From the NCBI RefSeq assembly GCF_001513955.1, contig NZ_KQ948144.1, positions 1,343,041 through 1,407,040 on the forward strand: DNA of 64,000 nt. The letters are read 5' to 3'. Every line of letters starts with the position of its first letter. Within the stretch, counting starts at the first letter, position 1. Position numbers and translations under genes: made by a program. The notes beneath the pieces were generated by a model. The model was not told the DNA's origin, made no database searches, and worked only from the letters and a program-made list of their open reading frames with translations. Shown one piece after another: positions 1 to 9,019 of the stretch. This DNA comes from Streptomyces pseudovenezuelae (GTDB lineage Bacteria; Actinomycetota; Actinomycetes; Streptomycetales; Streptomycetaceae).

Positions 1-242
1 CCGGCGCCGACTGCCACGTCTACGTCCAGAACGCCGAACGCCACACCCACGGCGTCGGCGCCCCCGACCTCGGCCTCGCCGCCTGGCGCAGCGCCACCAT
101 CCTCAACACCCTCACCGGCAAGGACGCCTACCCCCTGCCCACCCGCACCGCCTTCACCACCTTCGGCCTCGAAGACCGGCTGCCCCGCGTCCCACCCGCC
201 CGCAAGGCCCCCGTCCTCACACCCCTCGTCGAAGGACGGTAG
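1..242 (+). CDS. C-terminus of a siderophore-type L-lysine/L-ornithine N-hydroxylase (partial)
   Basis: Only the last 79 codons are in the window; the gene enters from the left edge and stops at TAG 240-242. The translated tail carries QNAERHTHG followed by LGLAAWRSATILNTLTG. That pattern (Q-N-x3-H-x-H-G, then L-x-L-x-x-W-R-S-A-x-I-x-N) is characteristic of the C-terminus of IucD/SidA/PvdA flavin- and NADPH-dependent amine monooxygenases, which hydroxylate the terminal amine of lysine, ornithine or a diamine in hydroxamate siderophore synthesis. The FAD and NADPH domains lie outside the window, so substrate cannot be judged. The next gene, a hydrolase, is 51 bp downstream on the same strand and may be co-transcribed. 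Confidence 0.75.
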   Translation, partial: GADCHVYVQNAERHTHGVGAPDLGLAAWRSATILNTLTGKDAYPLPTRTAFTTFGLEDRLPRVPPARKAPVLTPLVEGR

Positions 243-293
243 GAAAACCGGCGGCGGCGGAAGAACCCGGGCACCGCTCCGGTTGGCTCCCAC

Positions 294-1442
294 ATGACGA
301 CCACCTGGACCGCCGCCCACCGCGCCGCCGCCATCAGCCCCCACGAGAGCCTCGCCCTCTTCGAGTCCCGCGGCTTCACCGACCAGACCGTCCGCCAGTC
401 CCTGCGTCTGGCAGGCGGCGGCGAGGCGGTCCGCGTCCGCCTGACCAACCGCTACGGCGCCACCCCCCTGCGGATCGGCGGCGCCCACCTCGCCCTGCGC
501 ACCAAAGGCAGCGGCATCGACCCGGGCAGCGACACCCCGCTCCACTTCTCCGGCGCACCCACCGTCACCCTCCCCGCAGGCGAGGACATCGTCAGCGACC
601 CCGTAGAGCTACCGGTGACCGCCGGCGAGGAACTCTCGGTGAGCCTCTACCTGCCCGGCGACACCGGACCCACCACCTTCACCGCCATCCCCTACGACAC
701 CGGACACGCCGTCCCCGGCAACCAGCTCTCCGCACAACTCCTCGAAGACGCCGAGGAGTTCGCCACCGGCCACCTCCTCGCCGGCGTCGACGTCCTCGCC
801 CCCGCCGGCACCCGCATCGCCGTGGCCTTCGGCGACTCCTGGATCGAAGGCGCCGCCACCACCCCCGGCACCGACAACAGCTTCCCCGGACAGCTCAGCC
901 GCCGCCTCGACCACGGCTGGATCGTCAACGCGGGCATCTCCGGCAACCGGCTCCTCACCGACGCCGTCGGCGAACACCTCCTCGCCCGCATCGACCACGA
1001 CGTCCTCGCCGTCCCCGGCGTCAGCCACGTCATCGTCCACATCGGCCTCAACGACCTCGGCCTGCCCGGCCACTTCGCCCACCCCGAACCCGCCGAAGGC
1101 CCCACCGCTGCCGAGCTCAAGACCGGCCTCACCACCCTCGCCGACCGCCTCCACACCGCGGGACTCACCGTCATCGGCGCCACCATCGGCCCCTACCGGG
1201 GCACCGTGCACGAGGGCTACGACACCCCGCGCGGCCAGGCCGTGCGCGCCGAGGTCAACGCCTGGCTCCTCGGCGACGACCACCCCTTCGACGGGATCGT
1301 GGACGTGGCCGCCGCCGTCGCCGACCCGGACGAACCCGACCGGATCCGCGCCGAGTACAACGCCGGCGACGGCCTCCACGTCAACGACGCCGGCGCGAAA
1401 GCCATCGCCGACGCCGTGGACACCACCCTCCTGGACCTCTAG
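294..1442 (+). CDS. SGNH/GDSL-family hydrolase (esterase/lipase-like)
   Basis: A 382-residue protein with the SGNH blocks in order: GDS with the nucleophile near S182, a glycine block at NAGISGNR, GLND with N253, and a C-terminal D-G-L-H with D359 and H362. These are the expected catalytic residues of GDSL esterases that cleave acyl or acetyl esters. The first 150 residues form a beta-rich N-terminal module as in larger SGNH carbohydrate esterases. There is no clear signal peptide, so a cytoplasmic location is inferred. The start is the first ATG; the Shine-Dalgarno is weak. The gene ends convergently with the 5'-nucleotidase gene, the two stop codons sharing the tetranucleotide CTAG (1439-1442). 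Substrate unknown. Confidence 0.85.
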   Translation: MTTTWTAAHRAAAISPHESLALFESRGFTDQTVRQSLRLAGGGEAVRVRLTNRYGATPLRIGGAHLALRTKGSGIDPGSDTPLHFSGAPTVTLPAGEDIVSDPVELPVTAGEELSVSLYLPGDTGPTTFTAIPYDTGHAVPGNQLSAQLLEDAEEFATGHLLAGVDVLAPAGTRIAVAFGDSWIEGAATTPGTDNSFPGQLSRRLDHGWIVNAGISGNRLLTDAVGEHLLARIDHDVLAVPGVSHVIVHIGLNDLGLPGHFAHPEPAEGPTAAELKTGLTTLADRLHTAGLTVIGATIGPYRGTVHEGYDTPRGQAVRAEVNAWLLGDDHPFDGIVDVAAAVADPDEPDRIRAEYNAGDGLHVNDAGAKAIADAVDTTLLDL

Positions 1443-3238
1443 AACACCGGCGTACCGTCCCGCGTGAGCTTCCAGTCCACCGACGCGAAGTCCTTCGGGT
1501 CCAGCACACCCTTCGCGGTCACCCACTCCGCGATCCGCGTCCGGATCTCCGTCGACTCCGACCACAGCTCGGTGGCGGAGGCCACGTGCGGGAACGCCCC
1601 GCCACCGTTCGCCCGGTAGTTGTTCACCGCGAACACGAACTTCTGCGCGTCGTCCAACGCCGCACCGTTCCAGGTCAGGTTCTTGATCCGCGACCCGGCC
1701 GCCTGCGCGATGTCGATGTCGTACGACAGCCCCGACACGTAGTCGTAGTTGTAGTCCGGACGGTTGTTCGCGTTCGTCAGCTTCTCCACGTCGACCGCCG
1801 TACCCGCCGCCGTCCGCACGAAGTACTCCGCCGAGTACTCCAGATACGCCCTGACCTGCGCACCCGTCAGCAGCTTCGCCACCAGCGTGTTGTCGTACAC
1901 GTACAGACTCGACAGATCCCGGATCGTCACCTCGCCGGCCGGGATCTCCGAGGTACGGGAGAAGGGCGAGGCCTGCGCGATGACCGGCAGCGAGGCGTAC
2001 TCCGTGCCCGCCAGCGCCGCCCTGACCACGTCCTCCTGGACCTTCGTGATCAGGTCGATGATCGGCGCGTCCTTGTAGCGCGCCTCCACCGTCGTCAGCG
2101 TCTCGGTCGCCGTACCGACCACCTGGTTCACGTACTTCACGACCACGTCATGGTCGGCCTTCAGCAGCTTGGTGATCTTCGGGTCGTCGGCGACGGAGTT
2201 CGAGTTCAGCACCTTGGACGCGACGGACTCGACGCTCCAGCGGCCCTTCGCGAAGACCAGCTCGATGTCGAACAGCGACAGCCGCTCCGCGTACGCCAGC
2301 GGCTCCGACAGCACGACCGTCTTCCCGGTCCTGGCATTGGTGACCTTGAGCTCCGGGATCTCCACATGCGCGTGCCCCACCAGGATCGCGTCGATCCCCG
2401 GCACCTGCTGCGCCACCAGCGCCGCGGAGTTCTCGACGTACGGCAGCTGGTCACCGTACGACGACGTCCCCGACGAACCCGAGTGCGCCGACACCACCAC
2501 GACGTCCGCACCCATCGACCGCAGCTTCGGCACCCACTTCGCCGCCTGCTCCTCGAGCCCCGGGAACGTCAGCTTTCCCTGCACGTACGCCTTGTCCCAG
2601 ATCGCGATCCCCGGATTGGTGAGACCCAGCACCGCGACCTTCACCGGCGGCGCGCCCTTCACACGGAAGGTCTTGATGAAGTACGGCGGGAAAGCGGGCT
2701 TCAGCGTCTTCGCGTCCAGCGCGTTCGCCCCGAGCAGCGGGAAGTCGCACTGCTCCTCGAACTTCCGCAGCGTCTCGATGCCGTAGTTGAACTCGTGGTT
2801 CCCGAGCGCCACCGCGTCGTACCCGATCGCGTTCATCGCGGCGGCCATCGGGTGGACGGGACCACCCTTCGCGGTGATCGGGTCGACCTTCGCGTAGTAG
2901 TACGTCAGCGGCGTGCCCTGGATCGTGTCGCCCGCGTCGAGCAGCAGAGTGTTGCAGCGGCCCTTCTCCGCACGGACCTGGTTCACCAGCGTCGAGATCC
3001 GCGACAGACCCTGCGCGTTGCCCGCGGTGTCCTTGTACTCCGCGTCCTTGAAGTAGTCCCAGTTGAAGACATGACCGTGCAGGTCGGTGGTGCCCATCAC
3101 GGTCAGCGAGTACCGCTTCTCGCGCCCCTTGCCGACCTCCGCGGCCTGGGCCGCCGGGGCACCCACGGCACCGGCCAGCGCCACACCGGCACCGGTCACG
3201 GCGGACTTCTCCAGGAACTTCCTGCGGTTCAAGGCCAT
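1439..3238 (-). CDS. Tat-exported bifunctional metallophosphatase/5'-nucleotidase
   Basis: A 599-residue protein starting at ATG 3238, preceded by GAGGAG at good spacing; an in-frame extension to 3397 lacks these signals and would bury the export signal. The N-terminus has a twin-arginine signal (NRRKFLEK, then a hydrophobic stretch and AQAAE). The metallophosphoesterase domain follows with D52, H54 and H56 in TTDLHGH, then GNHEFNYG and GHAHVEIPE, which hold the dinuclear metal site of UshA-type enzymes. The C-terminal half carries the 5'-nucleotidase substrate-binding domain (FAVNNYRANGGGAFP). It should hydrolyse extracellular nucleotides or 2',3'-cyclic nucleotides to nucleoside plus phosphate. 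It is divergent from the SIMPL gene. Confidence 0.9.
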   Translation of the reverse strand: MALNRRKFLEKSAVTGAGVALAGAVGAPAAQAAEVGKGREKRYSLTVMGTTDLHGHVFNWDYFKDAEYKDTAGNAQGLSRISTLVNQVRAEKGRCNTLLLDAGDTIQGTPLTYYYAKVDPITAKGGPVHPMAAAMNAIGYDAVALGNHEFNYGIETLRKFEEQCDFPLLGANALDAKTLKPAFPPYFIKTFRVKGAPPVKVAVLGLTNPGIAIWDKAYVQGKLTFPGLEEQAAKWVPKLRSMGADVVVVSAHSGSSGTSSYGDQLPYVENSAALVAQQVPGIDAILVGHAHVEIPELKVTNARTGKTVVLSEPLAYAERLSLFDIELVFAKGRWSVESVASKVLNSNSVADDPKITKLLKADHDVVVKYVNQVVGTATETLTTVEARYKDAPIIDLITKVQEDVVRAALAGTEYASLPVIAQASPFSRTSEIPAGEVTIRDLSSLYVYDNTLVAKLLTGAQVRAYLEYSAEYFVRTAAGTAVDVEKLTNANNRPDYNYDYVSGLSYDIDIAQAAGSRIKNLTWNGAALDDAQKFVFAVNNYRANGGGAFPHVASATELWSESTEIRTRIAEWVTAKGVLDPKDFASVDWKLTRDGTPVF

Positions 3239-3330
3239 GTCTTGATCTCCTCGGGGAACGGTCAACAACGCGCGTAGATTCTGACCCGCACATGGCGAAC
3301 GGCAACAGTCCCCGCAGGTTTCGATCTGAT

Positions 3331-3374
3331 GACCCAACCAGCGACCGACCAGGTCCGTAACCGGCCAACAACTG
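3331..3374. promoter_or_regulatory. Four loosely repeated 11-nt units in the divergent promoter region
   Basis: Between the 5'-nucleotidase and SIMPL genes lie four consecutive 11-nt blocks (3331, 3342, 3353 and 3364), all ending in G and most with an AACC or ACCAG core. Eleven-nt direct repeats are the layout of Streptomyces PhoP boxes, and a secreted nucleotidase is a plausible phosphate-starvation target, but the match to the PHO-box consensus is poor. Confidence 0.2.
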
Positions 3375-3389
3375 ACACAGTGGGTCGTT

Positions 3390-4085
3390 ATGGCCACCGA
3401 CTCCGTTCCCTACGGCACCCCCGACGCCCCCCGCATCGCCGTCCGCGGCGAAGCCCACCTCGAAGTCGACCCCGAGATCGCCCGCATCAGCATCACCGTC
3501 ACCTCCCGCGGCAAGGACCGCCGCACCGCCCTCGACGACCTCACCCGCCGCAACGCCACCGCCCTCGACCTGCTCAAGTCCTACGGCGACACCGTCGAAC
3601 ACCTCGAAACCGGCTCCTTCTCCGTCACCCCCGAACTCAAGGAACACGGCCGCGGCGAACGCGTCCACGCCCACCACGGCCGCGTCCACATCACAGCCGA
3701 ACTGACCGACTTCACCGCACTGGGAGAACTGACGACCCGACTGGCCGACCAGGAGTTGACCACGGTCGACGGACCGTGGTGGGCCCTGCGCCGCGACTCA
3801 CCCGCCTACCGGGAAGCCCGCCAACAGGCCGTACGGGAAGCCGTCCAGCGGGCCAAGGAGTACGCCGAAGCTCTGGGCACCTCCCTCGCCTCCCTGGTGG
3901 AACTCGCCGACATCGGCGCCGAGGACCCCGAACCCCGCTTCGTCGGCAAAGCCAGCCGCGCCCGCTCCATGGCCTACGAAGCCCACGCGGACGCGGGAGC
4001 CGCCCCCCTCGACCTCGAACCCCAACGCCAACACGTCCACGCCCAGGTCAACGCACGCTTCACCATGGCACCACCCCAACTGTGA
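3390..4085 (+). CDS. SIMPL (DUF541) domain-containing protein
   Basis: A 231-residue protein made almost entirely of one SIMPL/DUF541 domain. Visible features are the N-terminal IAVRGEAHLEVDPEIARISITV, the alternating charged heptads of the first helix, a central YREARQQAVREAVQRAKEYAEALG and the final beta strand VNARFTMAP. Members oligomerise and are linked to membrane-stress or signalling functions without a settled activity. Unlike many family members it has no signal peptide, so it is probably cytoplasmic. The start ATG has no good Shine-Dalgarno; the conserved domain begins about 14 residues in, so the start cannot move far. It precedes pyk but the 144-bp gap contains its own regulatory signals. 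Confidence 0.85.
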   Translation: MATDSVPYGTPDAPRIAVRGEAHLEVDPEIARISITVTSRGKDRRTALDDLTRRNATALDLLKSYGDTVEHLETGSFSVTPELKEHGRGERVHAHHGRVHITAELTDFTALGELTTRLADQELTTVDGPWWALRRDSPAYREARQQAVREAVQRAKEYAEALGTSLASLVELADIGAEDPEPRFVGKASRARSMAYEAHADAGAAPLDLEPQRQHVHAQVNARFTMAPPQL

Positions 4086-4148
4086 GAACCACTCGAATTT
4101 GCATTCGGAATGCTCATCGGAGCGCAGCAGCGCACACTTCAACCCTTG

Positions 4149-4177
4149 TCAACAACCCTTCACCCAAAGGTTGTTGA
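4149..4177. promoter_or_regulatory. 9-bp inverted repeat upstream of pyk
   Basis: TCAACAACC (4149-4157) and GGTTGTTGA (4169-4177) form a perfect 9-bp inverted repeat with an 11-nt spacer, about 40 bp upstream of the predicted pyk -10. The wide spacer and absence of a T-run suggest an operator more than a terminator. The cognate regulator is not evident. Confidence 0.4.
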
Positions 4178-4217
4178 GTAGTCATGCCCACCCAATTCCC
4201 TACCCGTCGGTAAGGTC

Positions 4218-4229
4218 TAGGCTCGAAAC
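4218..4229 (+). promoter_or_regulatory. Predicted -10 hexamer and leaderless start of pyk
   Basis: TAGGCT (4218-4223) is followed by six nucleotides and then the ATG at 4230. A TAnnnT -10 at that distance puts transcription initiation on or next to the start codon. No Shine-Dalgarno sequence is visible, which supports a leaderless mRNA. Confidence 0.5.
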
Positions 4230-5666
4230 ATGCGCCGAGCAAAGATCGTCAGCACCCTGGGCCCCGCCGTCGACACATACGACCAGATCAAAGCCCTGGT
4301 CGACGCCGGAATGGACGTAGCCCGCTTCAACCTCAGCCACGGCAGCTACGCCGAGCACGAGGAGCGGTACCACCGCGTCCGCAAGGCCTCCGACGAGACC
4401 GGCCGCAGCGTCGGCCTCCTCGCCGACCTTCAGGGCCCGAAGATCCGCCTCGGCCACTTCACCGAAGGACCCGTACTCCTTGAACGCGGCGACACCTTCA
4501 CCATCACCGCGGAGGAGGGCGCGGAGGGCGACCAGCGATCCTGCGGGACGACCTACGGCGGCCTCGCCACCGATGTCTCCGTGGGCGAACGCATCCTCGT
4601 CGACGACGGCAAAGTCTGCCTGGAAGTCACCTCCGTGGACGGACCCCGCGTCCACACCAGAGTGATCGAGGGCGGCATGGTCTCGGACCACAAGGGCCTC
4701 AACCTCCCCGGCGTGGCCGTCTCGGTCCCGGCACTCTCGGAGAAGGACGAGGAAGACCTCCGCTGGGCCCTGCGCATGGGCTTCGACGTGATCGCCCTGT
4801 CCTTCGTCCGCAGCGGCCGCGACATCGAGGACGTCCACCGCATCATGGACTCCGCGGGACGCCGGCTCCCTGTCATCGCCAAGGTGGAGAAACCACAGGC
4901 CGTCGAGGCCATCGACGACATCGTCGCCGCCTTCGACGGCATCATGGTCGCGCGCGGCGACCTGGGCGTCGAGATGCCGCTGGAACAGGTACCGCTCGTC
5001 CAGAAACGCGCGATCAAGCTGGCGAAGCGGAACGCCAAGCCGGTGATCGTCGCCACCCAGATGCTCGACTCCATGATCGAGAACTCCCGCCCCACGCGCG
5101 CGGAGGCGTCCGATGTCGCGAACGCGGTCATCGACGGCACGGACGCGGTGATGCTGTCCGGCGAGACGAGCGTCGGCAAGTACGCGGTCGAGACGGTCCG
5201 GACGATGGCGAAGATCGTCGAGGCCGCGGAAGAGGACATCCTCGCGAAGGGCCTGCCCCCGCTGACCGAACGCAACAAGCCCCGCACCCAGGGCGGGGCC
5301 GTCGCCCGGGCGGCCGCGGAGATGGGCGACTTCCTCGGCGCGAAGTTCCTGGTCGCCTTCACCCAGTCGGGCGACACGGTCCGCCGCCTCTCCCGGTACC
5401 GGTCCCCGATCCCGCTCCTGGCCTTCACCCCGGAACCGGCGACCCGCTCCCAGCTCAGCCTGACCTGGGGCGTGGAAACCTTCCTCGGCCCGCAGGTCGA
5501 CACCACGGACGCGATGGTGGACCAGGTGGACGAGCTGCTCCTGCAGTACGGCCGCTGCGAGAAGGGCGACGTGGTCGTGATCACGGCCGGCTCCCCGCCC
5601 GGGGTGTCGGGCTCGACGAACCTGGTCCGCGTGCACCACATCGGGGAGGACGACAGTCCTAAATAG
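4230..5666 (+). CDS. pyk: Pyruvate kinase
   Basis: A 478-residue protein of standard pyruvate kinase length. It opens with RRAKIVSTLGP and has FNLSHGS, LADLQGPKIRLG, the active-site block IAKVEKPQAVEAIDDI, MVARGDLGVE and VATQMLDSMIENSRPTRAE, so the catalytic barrel, B domain and regulatory C-terminal domain are all present. It converts phosphoenolpyruvate and ADP to pyruvate and ATP, the last step of glycolysis, in the cytoplasm. Streptomyces usually carry two paralogues; this chromosomal setting (beside a tRNA and the ANTAR regulator) fits one of them. The start lies six nucleotides after a -10-like TAGGCT and the transcript is probably leaderless. Confidence 0.97.
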   Translation: MRRAKIVSTLGPAVDTYDQIKALVDAGMDVARFNLSHGSYAEHEERYHRVRKASDETGRSVGLLADLQGPKIRLGHFTEGPVLLERGDTFTITAEEGAEGDQRSCGTTYGGLATDVSVGERILVDDGKVCLEVTSVDGPRVHTRVIEGGMVSDHKGLNLPGVAVSVPALSEKDEEDLRWALRMGFDVIALSFVRSGRDIEDVHRIMDSAGRRLPVIAKVEKPQAVEAIDDIVAAFDGIMVARGDLGVEMPLEQVPLVQKRAIKLAKRNAKPVIVATQMLDSMIENSRPTRAEASDVANAVIDGTDAVMLSGETSVGKYAVETVRTMAKIVEAAEEDILAKGLPPLTERNKPRTQGGAVARAAAEMGDFLGAKFLVAFTQSGDTVRRLSRYRSPIPLLAFTPEPATRSQLSLTWGVETFLGPQVDTTDAMVDQVDELLLQYGRCEKGDVVVITAGSPPGVSGSTNLVRVHHIGEDDSPK

Positions 5667-5669
5667 GGG

Positions 5670-6440
5670 TCAGTACTTGGGGCCTACGTGGGTGTCCATC
5701 AGGGCTACGGAGGCTTTGCGGGCGATCGAAATGTTGTGGCTGTTCGCCCGCTTCCAGTCGACGCCCACCTGGTCAAGGGTGTCGGTGAAGAGCCTGATGA
5801 TGTCGCCCGACAGGTTGGTGAAGAAGTACCGGGGGTATTCGTAGCGCTTCCGCTCACCGGCTACGAGACGGGTCGTCCAGTTGGTGATACGGCATCCGTC
5901 GGAGTGGATGAGGCCCCGGATGAACTCCCAGGGGTGCGCGTCGACGATGACCCGCTGCCAGGGGGCGAGGGCGATGGAGCGCTCGTGCTTCTTGCCGGGG
6001 CCGTGCTGGGGGAACATGCATGTCCCGTGCTTGGTGTACGACTTGACCTCGACGCATCCGCCCTTGTGGCGCTGATTGACCCTGGGCATTGGCATCACTT
6101 TGCGTATTGCGTCTTCAGCGGCAGCGATCAGGCCAGGCTGCGTTGCGTTGCAGAAGACGGACAGGTGGTGTTGCTTGGGCTTCGAGATGATGTGGCCATC
6201 CCCGAGGTAGAGGCCCAGCAGGTAGGCGTACGCCCGTTCGTCGAACAGGCGCCCTGTGCATCGAGGGCAGTCGGTGGACTGCTGGTATGTCTCGCGGCGC
6301 GCCTTGCGGTCTTCGCTGCGCCACCAGCCGACGGTTCCGCGTGGGAGGTTCAGACGCTCCGCGACTGTTCGGTTGGGGATGCCCTGACGCATCAGCGCGA
6401 CAGCTTGAGCGCGAATCGAAGGGCTGTGCTGTTGTCCCAT
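5670..6440 (-). CDS. Free-standing LAGLIDADG protein with N-terminal helix-turn-helix
   Basis: A 256-residue protein. Residues 9-40 look like a helix-turn-helix (QAVALMRQGIPNRTVAERL). A C58-x2-C61 pair follows. Two LAGLIDADG helices are visible, YLLGLYLGDGHI (73-84) and FIRGLIHSDGCRI (173-185), each with the acidic residue that binds the catalytic metal in homing endonucleases. It may be an active or domesticated endonuclease or, like WhiA, a DNA-binding regulator built on this fold. It is not inside an intron or intein: pyk ends 3 bp from its end and a tRNA lies upstream. Base counts of sampled lines give about 62-65% GC, below its neighbours, which suggests acquisition. Cleavage site or target unknown. 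Confidence 0.8.
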   Translation of the reverse strand: MGQQHSPSIRAQAVALMRQGIPNRTVAERLNLPRGTVGWWRSEDRKARRETYQQSTDCPRCTGRLFDERAYAYLLGLYLGDGHIISKPKQHHLSVFCNATQPGLIAAAEDAIRKVMPMPRVNQRHKGGCVEVKSYTKHGTCMFPQHGPGKKHERSIALAPWQRVIVDAHPWEFIRGLIHSDGCRITNWTTRLVAGERKRYEYPRYFFTNLSGDIIRLFTDTLDQVGVDWKRANSHNISIARKASVALMDTHVGPKY

Positions 6441-6479
6441 GCCCGCAACTCTGCGAGGTTCATTGCGGCGACACGCAGC

Positions 6480-6516
6480 AAAAAGCGGATGTTCACGAGA
6501 ACGTGGACATCCGCTT
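6480..6516 (-). terminator. Rho-independent terminator of the tRNA gene
   Basis: A 14-bp hairpin (6483-6496 with 6503-6516, one G-T pair, 6-nt loop) reads on the minus strand into five T residues. It lies about 30 bp beyond the tRNA 3' end and should end the tRNA transcript before the LAGLIDADG gene. Confidence 0.75.
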
Positions 6517-6547
6517 CCAAGTGGCGACCTTGGAATCCAAGGAAAAG

Positions 6548-6620
6548 TGCCCCGAGTCGGATTCGAACCGACGCTGTATGGGTTTTGAATCCATGGCCTC
6601 TACCGCTGGGCTACCGGGGC
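6548..6620 (-). tRNA. tRNA with CAA anticodon (probable tRNA-Leu, class I shape)
   Basis: A 73-nt cloverleaf reads on the minus strand. The acceptor stem is GCCCCGG with TCGGGGC (last pair G-T), discriminator A73, no encoded CCA. The T-arm is perfect (GTCGG, TTCGAAT, CCGAC). The anticodon loop is TTCAAAA, giving CAA, which reads UUG leucine codons. Two stems have mismatches: C13 with A22 in the D-stem and A31 with C39 in the anticodon stem. The variable region has only five nucleotides, whereas bacterial tRNA-Leu is normally class II with a long variable arm. Gene finders would call it tRNA-Leu from the anticodon; the amino acid it really carries is uncertain. Confidence 0.75.
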
Positions 6621-6652
6621 CCCTTCGATACGAAGGTCGGCGGTCACCCGCC

Positions 6653-6691
6653 TTGCCCCCACCTTACCGCAGCTAGGTAGTCTCTTGTCAG
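6653..6691. promoter_or_regulatory. Possible divergent promoters for the tRNA and the ANTAR regulator
   Basis: On the minus strand CTGACA (6691-6686) lies 19 nt before TAAGGT (6666-6661), about 40 bp upstream of the tRNA. On the plus strand TTGCCC (6653-6658) lies 19 nt before TAGTCT (6678-6683), giving the regulator a leader of about 30 nt with its own GAGGAG. Spacings are long, so both are tentative. Confidence 0.3.
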
Positions 6692-6721
6692 CAGTACCCC
6701 GCCCCTGAACGAGGAGCCCCC

Positions 6722-7378
6722 GTGACCGCCCCCGAGTCGCCCCAGCCCGTAGACGCGCCCGACGACGACAAGTCGCACGTGCCTCCGCTGACGACCCGTG
6801 TCGTCATTGCCGAGGACGAGGCCCTGATCCGGCTCGACCTCAAAGAGATGCTGGAGGAAGAGGGCTACAGCGTCGTAGGCGAGGCAGGTGACGGCGAGCA
6901 GGCCGTCGAGCTCGCCCGTGAGCACAAGCCGGACCTCGTGATCCTCGACGTGAAGATGCCCAAGCTGGACGGTATCTCCGCCGCTGAGAAGATCGCCGAG
7001 GAGCGCATCGCCCCCGTGCTGATGCTCACCGCTTTCTCGCAGCGCGACCTGGTGGAGCGGGCTCGGGACGCCGGTGCGATGGCGTATCTCGTGAAGCCGT
7101 TCAGCAAGAGCGATGTGGTGCCGGCTATCGAGATGGCGGTGTCGCGGTTCACGGAGCTGCGGGAGCTGGAGAACGAGGTCGCCGACCTGACGCTGCGTCT
7201 GGAGACGCGCAAGCTGGTGGACCGGGCGAAGTCGATTCTTCAGACGTCGTACGGTCTGACGGAGCCCGCCGCGTTCCGGTGGATCCAGAAGACGTCGATG
7301 GACCGGCGCATGTCGATGCAGCAGGTCGCGGAGGCGGTCATTCAGGACGCCGATGAGAAGAAGGCGAACAAGGGCTGA
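6722..7378 (+). CDS. pdtaR: ANTAR-domain response regulator (PdtaR-like)
   Basis: A 218-residue two-domain protein with a GTG start preceded by GAGGAG. Residues about 27-140 form a receiver domain with acidic residues E31 and D32, the phospho-acceptor D76 in LVILDVKMPKLDG and the conserved lysine in YLVKPFS. Residues about 155-212 form an ANTAR RNA-binding domain (VDRAKSILQTSYGLTEPAAFRWIQ). Phosphorylated ANTAR proteins bind dual hexaloop RNAs and prevent transcription termination; the mycobacterial homologue works with the kinase PdtaS. No kinase gene is adjacent, so the pair is presumably encoded at separate loci. It is transcribed toward the liv operon and separated from it by a strong hairpin. 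Confidence 0.93.
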   Translation: MTAPESPQPVDAPDDDKSHVPPLTTRVVIAEDEALIRLDLKEMLEEEGYSVVGEAGDGEQAVELAREHKPDLVILDVKMPKLDGISAAEKIAEERIAPVLMLTAFSQRDLVERARDAGAMAYLVKPFSKSDVVPAIEMAVSRFTELRELENEVADLTLRLETRKLVDRAKSILQTSYGLTEPAAFRWIQKTSMDRRMSMQQVAEAVIQDADEKKANKG

Positions 7379-7397
7379 GCCGAACGCGACAAAGACG

Positions 7398-7431
7398 GAG
7401 GCCCGCGTCCCCAGCAGGGGGCGCGGGCCTC
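7398..7431. terminator. Bidirectional terminator between pdtaR and livF
   Basis: A 15-bp GC-rich hairpin (7398-7412 with 7417-7431, one G-T pair) with the 4-nt loop AGCA lies between the converging pdtaR and liv operon. There is no T-run, as is usual in Streptomyces. Confidence 0.75.
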
Positions 7432-7448
7432 GGTCGTACGGCCGAAAA

Positions 7449-9015
<1,567 letters not shown>

Positions 9016-9019
<4 letters not shown>

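Noticed and set aside
1586-3277. Plus-strand open frame of 563 codons over the 5'-nucleotidase
   Set aside because: It is an arginine/valine/histidine-rich antisense shadow; the minus strand has clear catalytic motifs and a Tat signal.
6548-6620. Integrated element attachment site at the tRNA
   Set aside because: No integrase, excisionase or duplicated tRNA 3' end was seen in the window; only the lower-GC LAGLIDADG gene is adjacent.
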